DNA of 64,000 nt from contig NEEC01000014.1 in assembly GCA_002189035.1 (NCBI GenBank), forward strand, positions 2,730,501 through 2,794,500, in the 5' to 3' direction. This document shows positions 11,990 through 25,992 of the stretch, piece by piece. Below the pieces are notes generated by a model, which saw nothing but the letters and a program-made list of their open reading frames with translations, was not told the DNA's origin and did no database searches. Each line of letters starts with the position of its first letter. The stretch's first letter is position 1. Origin of the DNA: Utricularia gibba (taxonomy: Eukaryota; Streptophyta; Magnoliopsida; Lamiales; Lentibulariaceae). Both the position numbers and the translations under genes were made by a program.

Positions 11990-14340
11990 GTAATCCAGGG
12001 GAGTTTTTGAAGGATTTATATCTTTGAACCCAAACTTTTCAAGAAGTACTTCTTATGAGACATGAATGTTCAAACATCTGCTAGTTGATGAATTTCCATG
12101 CCTAGATAGTAGGACATCACTCCAAGATTAATCATCTTGAATTCATTTTTTAGTAGAGCTTTGAATTCTCCAATTTTCTTTTGATCCATGAGGTTATCAT
12201 AAGATCATCGACATATAGGCTAACGAATAAACGATCATCTCCCTTTCCTTGAATATATAGTGAGTAATCACTATATGTTTTCATGAAACTAATATCCTTA
12301 AGAAAGTTATCCATTCGTTCATTCCATGCTCTAGGGGTTTGCTTTAACCCATAGAGAGATTTTCTTAGCTTTAATATTTTGTCTTCATGACCTGACACTT
12401 CAAAGCCCTTTGGTTCAATAAAAACAACCCCTCCAACACACCATTCAAAAACGCAGTCTTCATATCTATATGATGCATTTTCCATCCATGAGCAGCTGAA
12501 ATGGCAAGAAGTACTTTAATTGTGACAAATTTTGCTATTAGTGCAAAAATCTCATAGAAATTTATTTCTTGGATCTGACTATATCCCTTGGTACTAATCT
12601 AGCCTTATATTTATTCACAAAGCCATCTGCATTCATCTTGGTTTTGAATAACCACTTGAGTCCAATAGGTTTGAAACCCCTATCTTTAGGTTTGTCAACT
12701 AACTCCCAAGTTTCATTTGTAAGTATAGAATTCATTTCTTCCTCTATGACAGCTCTCCATTTCAGATTTTGTACAGTTACTTCAAATGATGTTGGATTTC
12801 CTGTCAATAGCCCAGCTAAAATATCAGCTACACAGTCTTGAACATCATCATTCAACTTGGGGAAACTTGTTGTAGGATTCTTGTTTCTTTTGGTTCGTCT
12901 TATTTCAATAACATGATTGTCTTCATTATCTATTGACTGTCTGATGTTTTTGCATTTCCTTCCTTGCCCATCACGATCTGATGGGTAATAATCCTCATCA
13001 TCAATATTAGGTTCCTCTCCATTAGATTCATCTATTGATAAGTCATCTGCATTTATACCTTACTTCTCTTTTGGGAGTGCGAGATTCCCATCTAAATATT
13101 GATCATTGGCCTGATATGATTGTTCATATAAGGGTTTTGAGATTGATTCTAAATTCTCATTTGATGAGTCGTCTTCATTTGTGACCTTCTTCTCTTTTGG
13201 AGGTGGGAGACTCTCGTTTGAATACTGATCACTTGATTTGAATCTTCATATGAGAGATCTGAGGTTGATTTTGAGTTCTCATTCACTTGTATGTGTTTAA
13301 TTCCATCTTCAGTTTCTTGGTTTGTGGAATTACTGGAAGAGCTTTTTACATGCATATGTGTCCAAAGGTCACCTTTCACATGAGTGTCATGCCCTCCATG
13401 ATTTTTATAAGGTTCTGGATCATTCAAAGAAAAACAATCTGAATTAAAGTATATTTTGCACCTTCATCAAAAGAAACATCATGACTAAAGATAAATTTCT
13501 TCTGGTCAGGTATATAAACTTTCTATCCCTTGGTAGTATTGCTATAACCAAAAAATACACTAGATACAGATTTCTTGTTAAGTTTTCCTTGTTTTTGGTC
13601 TGGTACATGAATAAAACACAAACAAACTACCAAAGATTCTAAGATGATCAATTTTTCTAAAATAACCATGAGTAAAATTCCTTCTTTTGAGTGAATAATA
13701 AACATCATCAACTTGAACAATTCCTTCTTTTAGCATGAGTAAAATGCTTCCTTTGCCCACAATACCAATATTTTCACTAATACACGTGCTTACTTCCTTC
13801 CCAATCTTCTCAAGTTGGAGAAATAACTTTGTATCACAACATACATGATAGGAGGCGCCAGAATCCAAGTATCAACCTTTAGGGTCTGAGAATACTGTCG
13901 TTAGAGCACACTCATAATCACATGGATCTTCAAAAGATATTTCTAGCTCGTCTTGAAAGTAGGTAAAAGATGCATGTGATTTTTCATCCTTGGAAGTAGT
14001 CTTCTTTGTTATGATCAGCCTTGATTGGATTAGACATTCCACATACCTTGTCAAGATGGTCTCTTTGACTGCATTTCGTGCAAAAAGCATCAAGCTTCCA
14101 CTAGCTTAACTCACTCATGTGAATCTGTTTGGTGCAATGCTTGCAAGCATTTATGGTTAAAGTCCAACAATCTTCACTCTTGTGGTTGGATTTATCACAA
14201 TGCCTGCACTTATGATTACCCATGGTTGAAGTTGGGATTGATGTTGGTGATTGTTTGATGACTGTTGCCTTGACATCCTCGATATTGTTAGGTGCACCTA
14301 ATTTTATATTCATATTTTGTATTTTGGTGAGGAGAACAGC
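11990..14340 (-). pseudogene. Copia gag-pol remnant
   Basis: Broken reading frames in copia order, reading right to left. The gag zinc knuckle has the CX2CX4HX4C pattern (14167-14208). The protease begins MDSGASYHVC (near 13868). Reverse transcriptase blocks include WELVDKPKDRGFKPIGLKWL, LRKSLYGLKQTPRAWNERM and the catalytic YVDD at 12204-12215. A piece near 12020-12140 reads LGVMSYYLGMEIHQ. Stops and shifts throughout mean it is not functional. Confidence 0.88.
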
Positions 14341-15764
14341 TTAACCATAAGCTTTGTCAATCTCATAACCATCTCTTAGTTCCAATCCCTTTTTTGTAGA
14401 CTGCAACTCAATCATGAGCTCTCTAAATGTTGGCTTTGGTGTAATTGGATACTCAGAATACAACTTCTGGAGCTTTCCTTCAATAATGTTAAGGATTTTT
14501 CTTTCTGTCTCAAGTGCACATAAACTTTGGCTTGAATCTTGCAGGTAGGCTCATGATTGCCTTGCTAATCACCTTTTTATCCTCAAGTTTTTTCCCCAAT
14601 CCTCGAATCTACTTCACAAGCTTCGTAATACATTAATAATAGACTTATATGATTTGATTATCCAATATTTTGTTCCTCTCAAAGTCCTCCAGCTTGTTTT
14701 TGCATATTATTTCTATGAGTTTGACATCACCATCATAATAGGATTTGAGAGTATCTCATATTTCTTTCGCTAATTGAAACTTTGCAATATCATCAAACAG
14801 ATGTTCAGTTATATAAGACATCCATTGCTTCATCTTTTCTCTGTTGGAGATACTCAACTTCCTCTTAATGTTCTAATGTAGATTTACCTATCACTACAAT
14901 AGCTGATATCTCCCTTTCAACAATGTCCCAGACCTTTCTAACTCAAAGGTAGCTACGCATCTTTTTGACCAAACTTCCATACTCAGAACCATCAAATATT
15001 AGAGGTTCCCCTACCAGATGCCATCATAATTAAGCTACTGCTTGACAAGCTTCAGGTTGACACTTGGTAAACCACGAAGTGAAAAAGATTGAACGGTAAA
15101 TGAAATACTTAAATGAACACAAGTTTGAGAACTTTACTACTTTGATACCATGTTGATGCAAGAAAGATAGAGTTTTGGAAAGTAATAAATGGATAATGGT
15201 TATGAGCTCACATTGGATGAAATACGACTCTTCAACAATAGGAATTACAAGAAACCTAACCCTCACGAGTTCTCGGTAGGGTATATATATACACAATGTC
15301 TAGTTTACCCAACAGTGGTCCACAATCAATAAAAACACACATAAAAATCCCAATAATCAAACCCAACACTTTTTAACTGAAACATGACTTCATGACACAA
15401 GATTAATGCTTCCAATCATTTTCAAGCTTTGGATTGAGGCAGATCTCCAACAACTGCAACATCTGACTCGACATGAAATACTGCAGATGGCAAGGTCCCT
15501 TCACGAGCATCTTATCGTACGTCGATCTCAGTTGATAGCTCTACTCATGATGGTAATGCATCAGTTGACCTAGACATCACAAATATTGAAAATGATGACT
15601 TTTTCAACAATATTGTTATTGGAAGAAATGAAAACTATCATTTTATAATAGTCCATAACAGGTATATTACTATCTAAATTATTGATGTATAATATAAATT
15701 TACTTCTAATCTGTTAAGGTTCAGGAAAGTGTGGAAGTTGATGCAAGCAATGCTAATGTGGGAT

Positions 15765-16492
15765 TGATAACACATATTTTTAAATGTTTAAAAATAGGAA
15801 AATAATTAATATTTTGCTATAAAACTTGGATTTTATTGTGTAATTTTGCGTTTATGATTAGTAGCATTGTTTCCATCTTTTATTTCTAATTGAGACTAAA
15901 TCTAGATTTAGTCACAATCTTAGTTCTAATCATTCTCTTAAGCAATGCATCATGTTTTAGTAGCCCAAATCCTAAGGAGCTGAAAGTGTACATTGGAGAT
16001 GACAGATAAATGGGGACAAGCTGAAAATTGAAGATACCAAATCCCAAGGTGGCAGAAAAAAAAGATTTTGGGAATAATGAGAAAGAGGAAATATCCCAAC
16101 CACCTTGAACGACATGAACAGAATTCTAGGGAGGGGGAGAAGTAGAAAGTTGCAACAAAACCATAGAGGATGAAGAAGATGAAATCATGATCCAAGCCAT
16201 CTTTTGAAGCTTTCTTCTGCTTATGAAGGATACTATTCTCAGTTAGGAGTAGTTTAACTTTTCCACGAGAACTATTTACGGTTTTTTGTTTCTGTTATGT
16301 GTTTTATGATGTTATTGAACTTTAGAACCAAGATGATTTTTGTCATGAAAGTGTTTTCGTTTCTGTTGTTATGAGTGGTTACGCACTTGGGGGTGCCTTG
16401 GGACAAAGGGGGATAAGCAAGCATATTGTTGACTAAATCACACTATCACTTAATCACTTTATTTCCTTAACAAAATAGAATAGATCCAGCAT
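15765..16492 (+). mobile_element. Truncated family A LTR
   Basis: Starts TGATAACACATATTTTT, the family A end, and shares the segment near GGGGGTGCCTTGGGACAAAG and AATAGATCCAG with the copy at 22547-23709 (reversed). It breaks off near 16492 without the other end. Confidence 0.6.
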
Positions 16493-17287
16493 GGAGAGAT
16501 AGTGGTTTCCAAAGGTACGAGAGTATCCTAGTGTCTTTGGAGGTGCTACATTGACTTTTGGCAAGATTATTTATCATGAAACTTTTATGAATATGAGGAG
16601 TAATGAAGAGAGGTTGTCATTTATCAAAGCATATAAGAGTGTTAATCTAAAGTAATTTTCCTTTAATATTAGTATGTGAATTTTAAAGGTAGTAAAAACA
16701 CTACTTTATTTAAAGTTACACTATTTCATGTGTATGAATGACAGAATTTGTTTTTTGTAACAACTGTATGTGTTTTTCTATATCCATTCCATGTGTTTTA
16801 ATAGTTATATTTGATTTTTTACGACAATTGCATGTGCTTTTCTACAACTATTCCTTGTGATTTCTTACAAAAATTCCATATTTTTCATCTATAAAATTAG
16901 CTACATGCATCATTCTCAAGCACTATGCATCTGTGTCTTCATCTATAAAATTAGAAAGGAAGATAAATAATCCTTTTTTGGTTGATACCGTGAAGGTGCA
17001 CATAATATTTTGACAATATGCAACTTCAATATACTTTTGATCTTTGCAGCTTTAGGATATGAAAGATATATGCATGATAGTTCAAAATTATCGCAGGTTA
17101 AGTATTCACTCGATAATAATTTTCTATTGTCACCACTGAGTAAGTATTACCTTAATGATTTTGGCTATATGAATACTATTTTTTTTAATACCATATAGAG
17201 GTCAAATGTGTCGTTTGAAAGTGTTTCATGCTAATCCACATATTACAAATCCTACAGAGATGTATAACTATTGACACTCTTCACTAC
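16493..17287. other. Intergenic, no gene seen
   Basis: AT-rich sequence with one short open frame (17010-17198) that resembles nothing I know. Confidence 0.35.
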
Positions 17288-17839
17288 TATTGAGGGTGAA
17301 AATCGGTATCCGAGGGAGGGGGTGGGCAATTTTTGGGTTGTGGGTATGGCTGGATGCGGCGCACCCAGTTGCAGTTTTGGTATTTTGCTTGGTTCGGTTA
17401 GTAGAAATGGAGATAGACGGAGGTTTTTTACGTGGAAACTGTTGGAGAACGAAAAAACCATGAAGCTGTCGGAGCTCGCTAGAAAATATCTTTTTATTAG
17501 ATGGAGCTGGGGAGAAAATACAAGTTGGAGGGCTTGGAGTCGAACCCCTTCTTCTTCTTCTTCAGAATTTCTTATATTTATGGGAGAGACTGATCCGACC
17601 GAATCCTGAATTCTAGATATGTCGGCTACTTTCTGTGCATGCAATATGTACTGTGGTTCCGCTTTTCAGATAACCGCCGCCTGCTCAGTCGTGATTCAGC
17701 CACTTTTCAGTCTATGTAAAACGGCCGCTGCTGTCAAATATGTGGTGGATATCGGTCTGTCAGCCGACGCCAGGCTGTCAGAGCATCTTTTGGCTTCTTT
17801 TCAGTAACTGATTAGCCACATCCTATTTGTATCCCATCA
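17288..17839 (-). mobile_element. Solo LTR, gypsy family C (target duplication ACTAC)
   Basis: A 552-base unit, reversed relative to the 553-base LTR at 20338-20890, with the same GAAAATCGGTAT end and TTCAGTAACTGATTAG start region. The perfect duplication ACTAC flanks it at 17283-17287 and 17840-17844. The open frames on both strands here are LTR sequence, not genes. Confidence 0.88.
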
Positions 17840-20337
17840 ACTACGTTTTGTAAAGAGCAATGTTTTGGTTATGGAAGACAAAATTTGACATGGTTAACAC
17901 ACTTCATTAGAGGATTTTCATGATGAGATCAATTTTATCAAGAGAGTTGATACAAATGATCCAAATTTCTTACGTTTTGAAGCTGATAATTGAACTTTAC
18001 CATATAATCCTCAAACAGCTTCACCAACGGCAGAAGCTTTTGCATCCTCAACTCAAGATGAATATAAGAATGCCATACATGATACAATATGTGTACCAAT
18101 TAGTAGCATAATTAAAGATGTCTTCTAGTATCAAGTTTAGTTTATATTTTATTTTTTTTAGAGTTTATGTAAGTCATTCAATCATTTGTTATATATGTTA
18201 TTACGATTGAATAAAATCGTGTTGATATGAATTTCTTATATATGCAATTCATATAACTATACAAATATTAATAAATACATTAAAATATGTAAAAAAATAT
18301 TTAGTAATTTGTTATGTATATACATAACTTTAAAACATTGAATTTTAATTATATAAGAATAATAAATACAAGTTATACAATTAAGAGTATTTATATGAAT
18401 ATAAGAGTGTTTTGGACTTTTACATTAAAATTTTTAAAATTGTATCAAACACTCCTACTTATTTGTTTACTTAGATAACCTTTAGTTGATACTACTTATA
18501 AGTTAATTTATTATAATTAATGCAAAACACTTCTAATATTAAACACCGTTTGAAAGAAAAGAAAAGACAAATCTTCATGTACAATAGTAAACTTCAAATA
18601 TTGAATATGGCTCCTGAACATATTCCGAACTCAATGTAGTTATTTTATAATGAGGAAAAGTTATCTATTTCAAGAAATCAAGGAAGAAGATCAATAACCC
18701 AAGAGTTCATCTTAAAATATTTCCATCCACTAAAATAATAACTGTATCATTAGAAGCTTTATTCGAAAGATAAAATGTTCGAAACAACTATTCGAAAAAG
18801 AAAATCAAATACAGATTATAAGAACATATCAAGAAGCACTAAATTAACAACTCTTTCATACGCCTATGTAGAAATGGGGGATAACCCAGTAAGGTAGGGC
18901 TCTGATTTTTCATCAGAATGTCTTTCTTTTCAAGATAGAAATTGTATCACTCTTTCAAATTACAAACTTTTAACAAGAATGTTCGTTGTGTCATTTAGTG
19001 CTAATAAACAACGCCATACTTTTATGAACACCACTTAATGATAATAAACAGCTCCCAGACATTCTTTGGGTGTTGCTTATTAATAACAAAACGTTCAACA
19101 TGATTTTTTAGTAATGTTTTAAAAAAATTCATTTGATTTATTTTTTAAAATTACAAATTTTCCTCATTTTAGAATAATAACCAATGTTTAGATAATTAGC
19201 AGCATGCAAATTATATTTTTTTTAATATTGTCATCAAGCATTTCACCAGTAATATGCAAAAGAACTTATTTTGAATAAGTATTGTATCTTTCGAACAAAG
19301 CATATTATATATAATTTGATTGCACAATTATTTACAATATATGAATTACAACACTTATCTTTTAAAAATGCGATCTAATGTAAAAATAAAATTCAATGAA
19401 TATGCAATATATAATCTAATCAAATCCATAATCTTAGTTTAAAGATAACGGTTTGAATTGCATGATTTGACACTGCTATCATATAACTAAGGTGTAGGAT
19501 TTGTCACATTAAAAATATTTTGAGTGTCTTCACGTTAATTATTTCTTTTTCCATCTCCTTTCATCTTATTCAAAAATGGGTTGCAATCCTTGCAAGCGAG
19601 CAAATAGATTCAAGTATGAACAATGCTGAAATTTTTTATGAAAGTAATATTATTGAATATCCTAATAGTTACAAAATTTATAATATATGACCGCATCCAA
19701 AGTTTTCAGGGTATCATGACATTGAATTCCTTATAAGAAAAATTATGTTCAATGTGTTATGTTAAATTAATATAATCTAAAATTCGAAAAAAAAATTAAT
19801 TTTATAGCTTTTCTTCTGGTTTTACACAAATTTTAGATATTATTTGACATTGAAACTTGTTATATACCTTTATTCCAAATGCACATATGCAATTTGATAT
19901 AAGGGTATTTTTATTACACATAATCAAGATTCTAGTTGAATTTGATGATATTTGTTATATTGATTTATTTGTATTTTTTGATGGAAAATCACTTCATTGT
20001 TAATAGTTGTTTTAGGCAAAGAAAACTCATGACTTTTCAGAGTATATTATTCATGATTAATTAAATACCAATGAGATATTTATATGATTCATCTAGAACC
20101 ATGTACATTATCATATGAAGAAGAAGTGAGATGCATATTTACATATAAATTACGTAAATTTGAGCTATATCTATCAGTATCATATAAGTATAAAATATTA
20201 ACAACGAATTAAGTTAAAGTAATGATTTGAACATTTAATCGCAGCAACACGTCTACATTTGTGCTCATTGGTATGAGATTGAGACTACAAAAATAAAAGG
20301 AAATAAATGTTATCTGATTATTTACGGAAATAAGATA
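17840..20337. other. AT-rich intergenic stretch, no gene seen
   Basis: About 2.5 kb, very AT-rich, with no open frame of note and no LTR ends that I could pair. Confidence 0.4.
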
Positions 20338-20966
20338 TGTTTTGATGGGGTATAAATCGGATTTTATTAATCGGTTACTGAAAAGGATGGCAAAAGGTGT
20401 CCTAACAGCTTGATGCAGGCCAACAGATCAATAATTGTCAGAGTTTGTTAGCGACGGTCATTTTGGACAGTCTAAAAATTGGTCGAATTACGACAATGAC
20501 AGAGCAAGCGGCAGTTATCTGAAAAGCAGGACCACAATACGTGCAATAGGTGTAGAAAGTAGCCGACATCTACAGAATTTAGAATTCGGTCAAACCTGCC
20601 TCATCTATAAATACAAGAAATCCTGTAGAAGAAAGGGTTTGACTCTAAGTCCTCCAACTTGTATTTTCTCGCCACCTCCATCTAGTGAAGATATTTTTCG
20701 GCGAGCTCCGACAGCTCCGTGGTTTTTCCATTCTCCAATGGTTTCCACGTAAAAATTATGTCTTCTCTAGTTTCTTTTAATTGCATCGCACCCCACACTA
20801 CATGTGAATCTAAATTGGGTACGACGCATCCGGCCGTACCCATAACCCAAAAATCGACTCCTGCCCTAATACCGATTTTCGACCACAACATTTTGGCACC
20901 CACCGTGAGGCAAGATCTATTGTTCCAGTTGAGAAACCCACATAAGCTACTCACTAAACGTTTATT

Positions 20967-23900
20967 ATGGCGGAAAACAACACAGCCACCAACTCCGGCA
21001 ATAAAGGTAGCGTCGGCGTACAAGACCCTGGCCTCATGGTTATCAATAGGGAACAACTTAAAGCCCTCATGATGGAGATAGTTTCTGACATCAAGTCATC
21101 CTTGAGACTTAACTCCAACACGCGAGAGGGACACCCGAAACAGAACGACGAGCAGATACGCAACCCCTACTGTCGGAATATCTCCAGGACATGGAGATCG
21201 AATCCGAAATTGTGGAAGAAATATTGCAAAGGAAGAGGCACAACTAGGTCATCTATGAGCCGGGTATAGGGAGAGGAAGTACAGCAAGCGAAATTCTAGA
21301 AAAAATGGAAGAAGAGTTGAGGAGGGAACTAGATGAAATTCATGAGAAGAAAAGGTTGATTGGCAGATAGACACCACCCAGGGCAAGAGAGAGTAGAGGG
21401 TTCAAAGATGCCTTCGACTAGAATGTGTGCACCGAGAGAGGGGACGTCTTGCCCGATATCAATTTGACCCTGAAAAGCAATGTTGAAGGATTGGCTGGTA
21501 CCCCAACACGGCGCTTTGACCCCTTCTCATACGAGCTAATCGGGGAAGACCCCTTCAACATCGAGGCTCCGCCATCCATGGTGGCACTGTATTCCATTTG
21601 GTACGACCATCGAAAAGAGAGTCTTAGAAGGTTCATCGACCGATTCAACTGCTCAACGTAGGACGTTCAATTGGACTTGAAGGAGAGAGTAGAAATAATG
21701 AAGCGGGCTTTTAGAACATCAAAGCTAGGACAGAGTCTATCGAAGTCGCTGCCAAAGAAACTCGAGGAATTTCCGGGAAAGATCATGAAATATATTCTAG
21801 TCGACGACGATCTCAGAGCTAAGATGAAGAGCCACCTAAAAATCCAGCCGATCTCGTAGCAAGAAGAGAAGCCCAGTAGGGCTCCCCGGCCGAATAAGTG
21901 CCGCGAAGTGTATCAGGTGGAACGGACCAGAACGAATACCTACTGCGAGATACACAAAACCACAGGGCACGACATTGTCCACTGCCAAATAATGAAAAGA
22001 ATGATTGAGCAGTATCATGCTGGTGGCGGGATGAATGGTACGACACGAAACCCCGCAAGAGGGGTGGAACGCAAAAGAGGACGTGATGAACACCTGACGA
22101 ACGAAGGAAACTGGTATTGGAAATTCCCGCGGGCTGGCAGAAACATGAAACCTGAAAGAGGACAAGATAAATCGGAAGGTTCAAAGAATGCTAACCATGT
22201 GCAAGATAGTCCCCCTTACATTCGGGAAATCCATGTGGTATCTGGGGGGACCAAAATCGATGAATCTGGAAAAGCGGGGAAAAGTCTTCGTGATCGGAGA
22301 AAGAGCTGCTTGGGAAAAGGAAGAAGTCAACTTCTCTGAAAGAGACTTCCCCCTTGGCTCGAACGCACAGAACAAACCCTTGGTGGTGGTAGGAATATGC
22401 GGAAGCACTAAGGTAAGAAGGATCCTTATCGATCAGGGAACCTCTTGCAATATCATGAAGGAGGTGGCCGAATTACTTGCATCGTTCAAGGAGGGAGAAA
22501 TCCGCCCAATCCGCATGGAGTTATATGCTTTCGATCAACGGGCTGTTGATAAACAAAAAATTATGCAATGTCGTTAAATGCAAATTTCTCCTATCAAATA
22601 AATTTATAACCTAATACACCTTCAAGCATAAAACAATTATGAGCATAGTGATTAGGGTCGAACACGAAGAGCAGGTGCTTGCTATGTGAGTGTTAATGCA
22701 TGTAATCAGTGTCACGTTGGTAAAATTGGTCTAAGCTAGGAATAAAACAAAACTACGATGGAATGCAGTAAGGAAAAGTAACAAGTTTTGGGCTTCGGTA
22801 GTTTCTGGGATGGAATGGGTTTTAGGACTCCTAGGGGATGTATGCCTATCACTAAACAAGTTCACATAAATACAAAATCATACAACTAACTCACAAGATC
22901 TAGGTCTACACGGATTCTTGTTTTTCCCCATAATCTTTGGTCTATCTCTAATTAGGGTTTTTAAATTGGGTTTCGCTACCTCCCCCTCCTGGATCTATTC
23001 TGGTTTGTTAAGGAAGTAGTGTGACTCGTGATTTATTAGGTCTAAGGATGGATTAGCATATTTCTCCCCTCTTCACCCTAAGGCACCCCCTTCTAAGTGC
23101 TTAGCTATTCATGGTAATGGAAAGTAAAACATCTTCATAGCAGATACTAAGCAACATACTGACTACAAATGCTAAACAACAACGAGCAATATAAAGCAGA
23201 AGTAGGAAAGACACTTTGTTCACACAAGAAATCCAAATCTAGTTTTAGCTAGGAACAGTAAGCATCAAGAACTAAATTGAATCTTCAAAGAGAAGCTGTG
23301 TTCTTCTGGTTCATCGCTTCCTTTCCTCTTCTATCCTAGAAAAAGTCTCCAGAAACTTGTTTGTGAGTCTCTAAGGGGATATCTGCCTTCTCTCTCCAAC
23401 TTTTCCTCCTTTTGTCCAAAATCTCTTTTTTTTCCTCCTTGGATTTTGTGTGTACCACTTTTCAAGCTTTTGGACTCATCTTCTGCCACTACACTGTGCA
23501 TATTCGGCTCCTTGGGATTTGTGTTGCGACCTACATTACATTACTTGAACAAAACTATTTGAAGGTTGGGACTAAATCGCACTAAGACTAAAATAACACA
23601 ATTACGGTACTTATGCGCAAAAATACGAAACTAGGCAATAAAGCTTAATTTTTGTAGCACAAAATGAGTAAATTCTATGCATTGAGCCACTCAAAAATAT
23701 GTGTTATCAGCTGTGTAGACAGTCAGGAAAATAGTCCTACCTATGACATTTGGTACATCAGGTCAAAATCGGAGTAAGAGGCTGGAATTTCTGATACTAG
23801 ATTCGGAAGTCTTGTATAACATCATTCTCGGCCGACCAGGGATCAACCAATTCGGTATGATACCCTCAACTGTGCATCTGAAAATTAAGTTTCCAACACC

Positions 23901-24210
23901 AAGGGGCATTTGAATGCAGCATATTGACCAACCAACTGCCCGGTCCTATTATGTGTCTTCTTGCTGAGACTCTTGCGCGAAGAAATCGAGAATAATGATG
24001 GTGGAAAGGGAACATAGGGAGCCTTCCTAGCATGCAATGGAATCGGTAGGATACAAATAATTGCATTTGATACTAGGGGATATGTCGAAGACAACTCGCA
24101 TTGGCACCAACTTAGATGCCGGGTTTGAGAAAAGATTAGTGGAACTTTTGAAGAAAAATACTGGTATTTTTGTGTGGATAGCTGCAGATTTTGTAGGCAT
24201 CAACCGATCT
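20967..24210 (+). pseudogene. Gypsy gag/protease/pol-start remnant
   Basis: Gag begins MAENNTATNSGNKGSVGVQD at 20967 after the primer site. Further gag sequence reads RRFDPFSYELIGEDPFNIEA (near 21510) and a degenerate knuckle YCEIHKTTGHDIVHC lies near 21940. Protease is recognisable as RRILIDQGTSCNIM (about 22415-22460). After the nested LTR, YNIILGRPGINQFG and IKFPTPRGI (about 23815-23915) and then TTRIGTNLDAGFEKRLVELL (24090-24150) are the stretch just before gypsy reverse transcriptase. Stops and frame changes are frequent. Confidence 0.85.
22547..23709 (-). mobile_element. Solo LTR, family A, inside the gypsy protease (target duplication GCTGT)
   Basis: A 1163-base unit starting TGATAAAC and ending GTGTTATCA, with the perfect duplication GCTGT at 22542-22546 and 23710-23714. 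It splits the gypsy open frame, so it is younger than that element. Confidence 0.92.
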
Positions 24211-24541
24211 GTAGCCGACATCTACATAATTCAAAATTCGGTCAAACCCGCCTCATCTATAAATACAAGAAATCCTGTAGAAGAAAGGGTTCGACTCTAA
24301 GTTCTCCAACTTGTATTTTCTCCCCACCTCCATTTAGTGAAGATATTTTCCGGTAAACTTCAACAGGTTTGTTGTTTTTCCATTCTCCGACGGTTTCCAC
24401 GTAAAAATTATGTTTCTACAGTTTCTTTTAATCGCATCGCACCCCACACTACACGTGAATCTAAATTAGGTATGACGCATCCGGTCGTACCCATAACCCG
24501 AAAATCGGCTCTCGCCCTAATACCGATTTTCGACCACAACA

Positions 24542-25992
24542 TGTTGGTATGATCAACATTACTTTTAATCAAAATAAACAAGAAACATCACATATTAATA
24601 CTACTTTGATATTTAATTATGATAAGTTCAATGCAGAATTTTTTTAATCAAAAAAATAAACCCAATCTATTTTTTAACTTAGGGAAGAACAATATTAAAA
24701 AAATTATTTATCCAAAAATAAACAATCAAATGTCCTTTGATAATATTCAAAAATATAAATAGTGTTTTGGAAAATTTTTTAAACTTATTTTTACTTTTAA
24801 AATTATTTTAGAAAAATATAAATAATAAATAAAATTAACCGACCCCTTACTTTTCCAAAAATAAATTTTATAGTATAATTTTAAAAGTATTTTTCATAGA
24901 ATTAATTTTACAATTAAAAATATTCTAGAACAAAAATATTTCTATTTTTGAAAAGTAGAAATAGATTTTAAAAATTTTTCAAAATACTTATGTAATTTCA
25001 CTACAATTAATTATCTAGACATTGTTAATATTCGAAAATGAGGAATTATTTAATTTTATAAAAAATAAACCATGATTTTTTCTTAAAATAATTGTAATAA
25101 AAAGCATGCTCAATGTTGCTTAATATCATTATATGGTGCCCAAAAAGTGTTTGAGTATTATATATTATCACTAAGCGACCTTGAAATAAGTTTAGGGGAT
25201 GTTTATTAGCATTAAGTGATGCTCATGAACATCTTTTGAAACATTTTCAATTCAGAAAGGTGATATAGTTTCAACATTCGTAGGAAGATACACATGATTA
25301 GAAATCAAAATCAATAATATTTGAACATTTATTTCCCATAAGGATTTTATATTAATGTATAATATATACTACTTAATTACACGATTCATTACATCACTCT
25401 TTTGGTTATTTGGTTGATCGGCAGACTTAATGATGGAGTATTAAATGGTATATGCCATATGGAGACGAAATGGTCTGGAAAGAGATCTCATATGTATTAT
25501 GATAGTTTATATTAGGCAGACAAATTGACAAGGGTTAGAACTGAACAACGTCGGATGTTTTGGTAAAATGTGAAAAGTAGCATAATTGTAGGAATCTTAG
25601 AATAGTCGATGATTATTCATCAGCAAGACCACCAGGCACATAAAGCGATTGACATTGACAATATGTGATCAGAACCACCTCCATTATAAATAGGGAAACG
25701 TTTGAAGTAAGACGGATTAGACTCTCAACATACCATTTATAACCTTTCTTTCTTCTTATTTTAATGAAATCATTTCTTTGATGAGTTCTGTAGCTTTCCG
25801 TTCTAATGGTTTCCATGTAAAAATTTTGATCTTCGTTACTTCTTTCATCCCAATAGTAACCCACAAACCCGAAAACTATAAATCGGATATGAACAAAACT
25901 GGTTTCACAACCCAAAAATTAGTCATCTTGTGCACTTCCACATTCCTTAAAGAGGTGCAAAGGATCCTCATCTTACTGATTCATGTACTTCA
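24542..25992. other. AT-rich intergenic stretch with a diverged LTR-like piece
   Basis: No gene seen. From about 25600 the sequence faintly follows the family C LTR (TATAAATAG, then TGGTTTCCATGTAAAAATT, then ACAACCCAAAAATTAG), so it may be an old relative. Confidence 0.4.

Larger units (their letters stand above)
9744..15452 (-). mobile_element. Ty1/copia retrotransposon with both LTRs, decayed
   Basis: Direct LTRs lie at 9744-10042 and 15151-15452 (about 300 bases each, TGTTGATGCAAG...CTCCAACA). On the minus strand the primer-binding site TGGTATCAAAG follows the right-hand LTR, and a purine-rich tract precedes the left-hand one. The flanks are ACTGT and ACTGC, which fits a target duplication with one later change. 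Internal gag-pol remnants run right to left but carry many stops. A family A solo LTR is inserted near its 3' end. Confidence 0.92.
20338..24541 (+). mobile_element. Ty3/gypsy element (family C) with most of pol deleted
   Basis: The left LTR is 20338-20890 and ends CGACCACAACA. It is followed by the primer-binding-site-like TTTTGGCACCCACCGTG. The right LTR is only 24211-24541 and matches the left LTR from 20562 on. Between them are gag, a zinc-knuckle region, the protease start and the segment just before reverse transcriptase. Reverse transcriptase, RNase H and integrase are missing, and coding sequence runs straight into mid-LTR near 24205. A solo LTR (22547-23709) interrupts the protease region. 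The outer flanks do not match, so one end has been altered. Confidence 0.9.
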
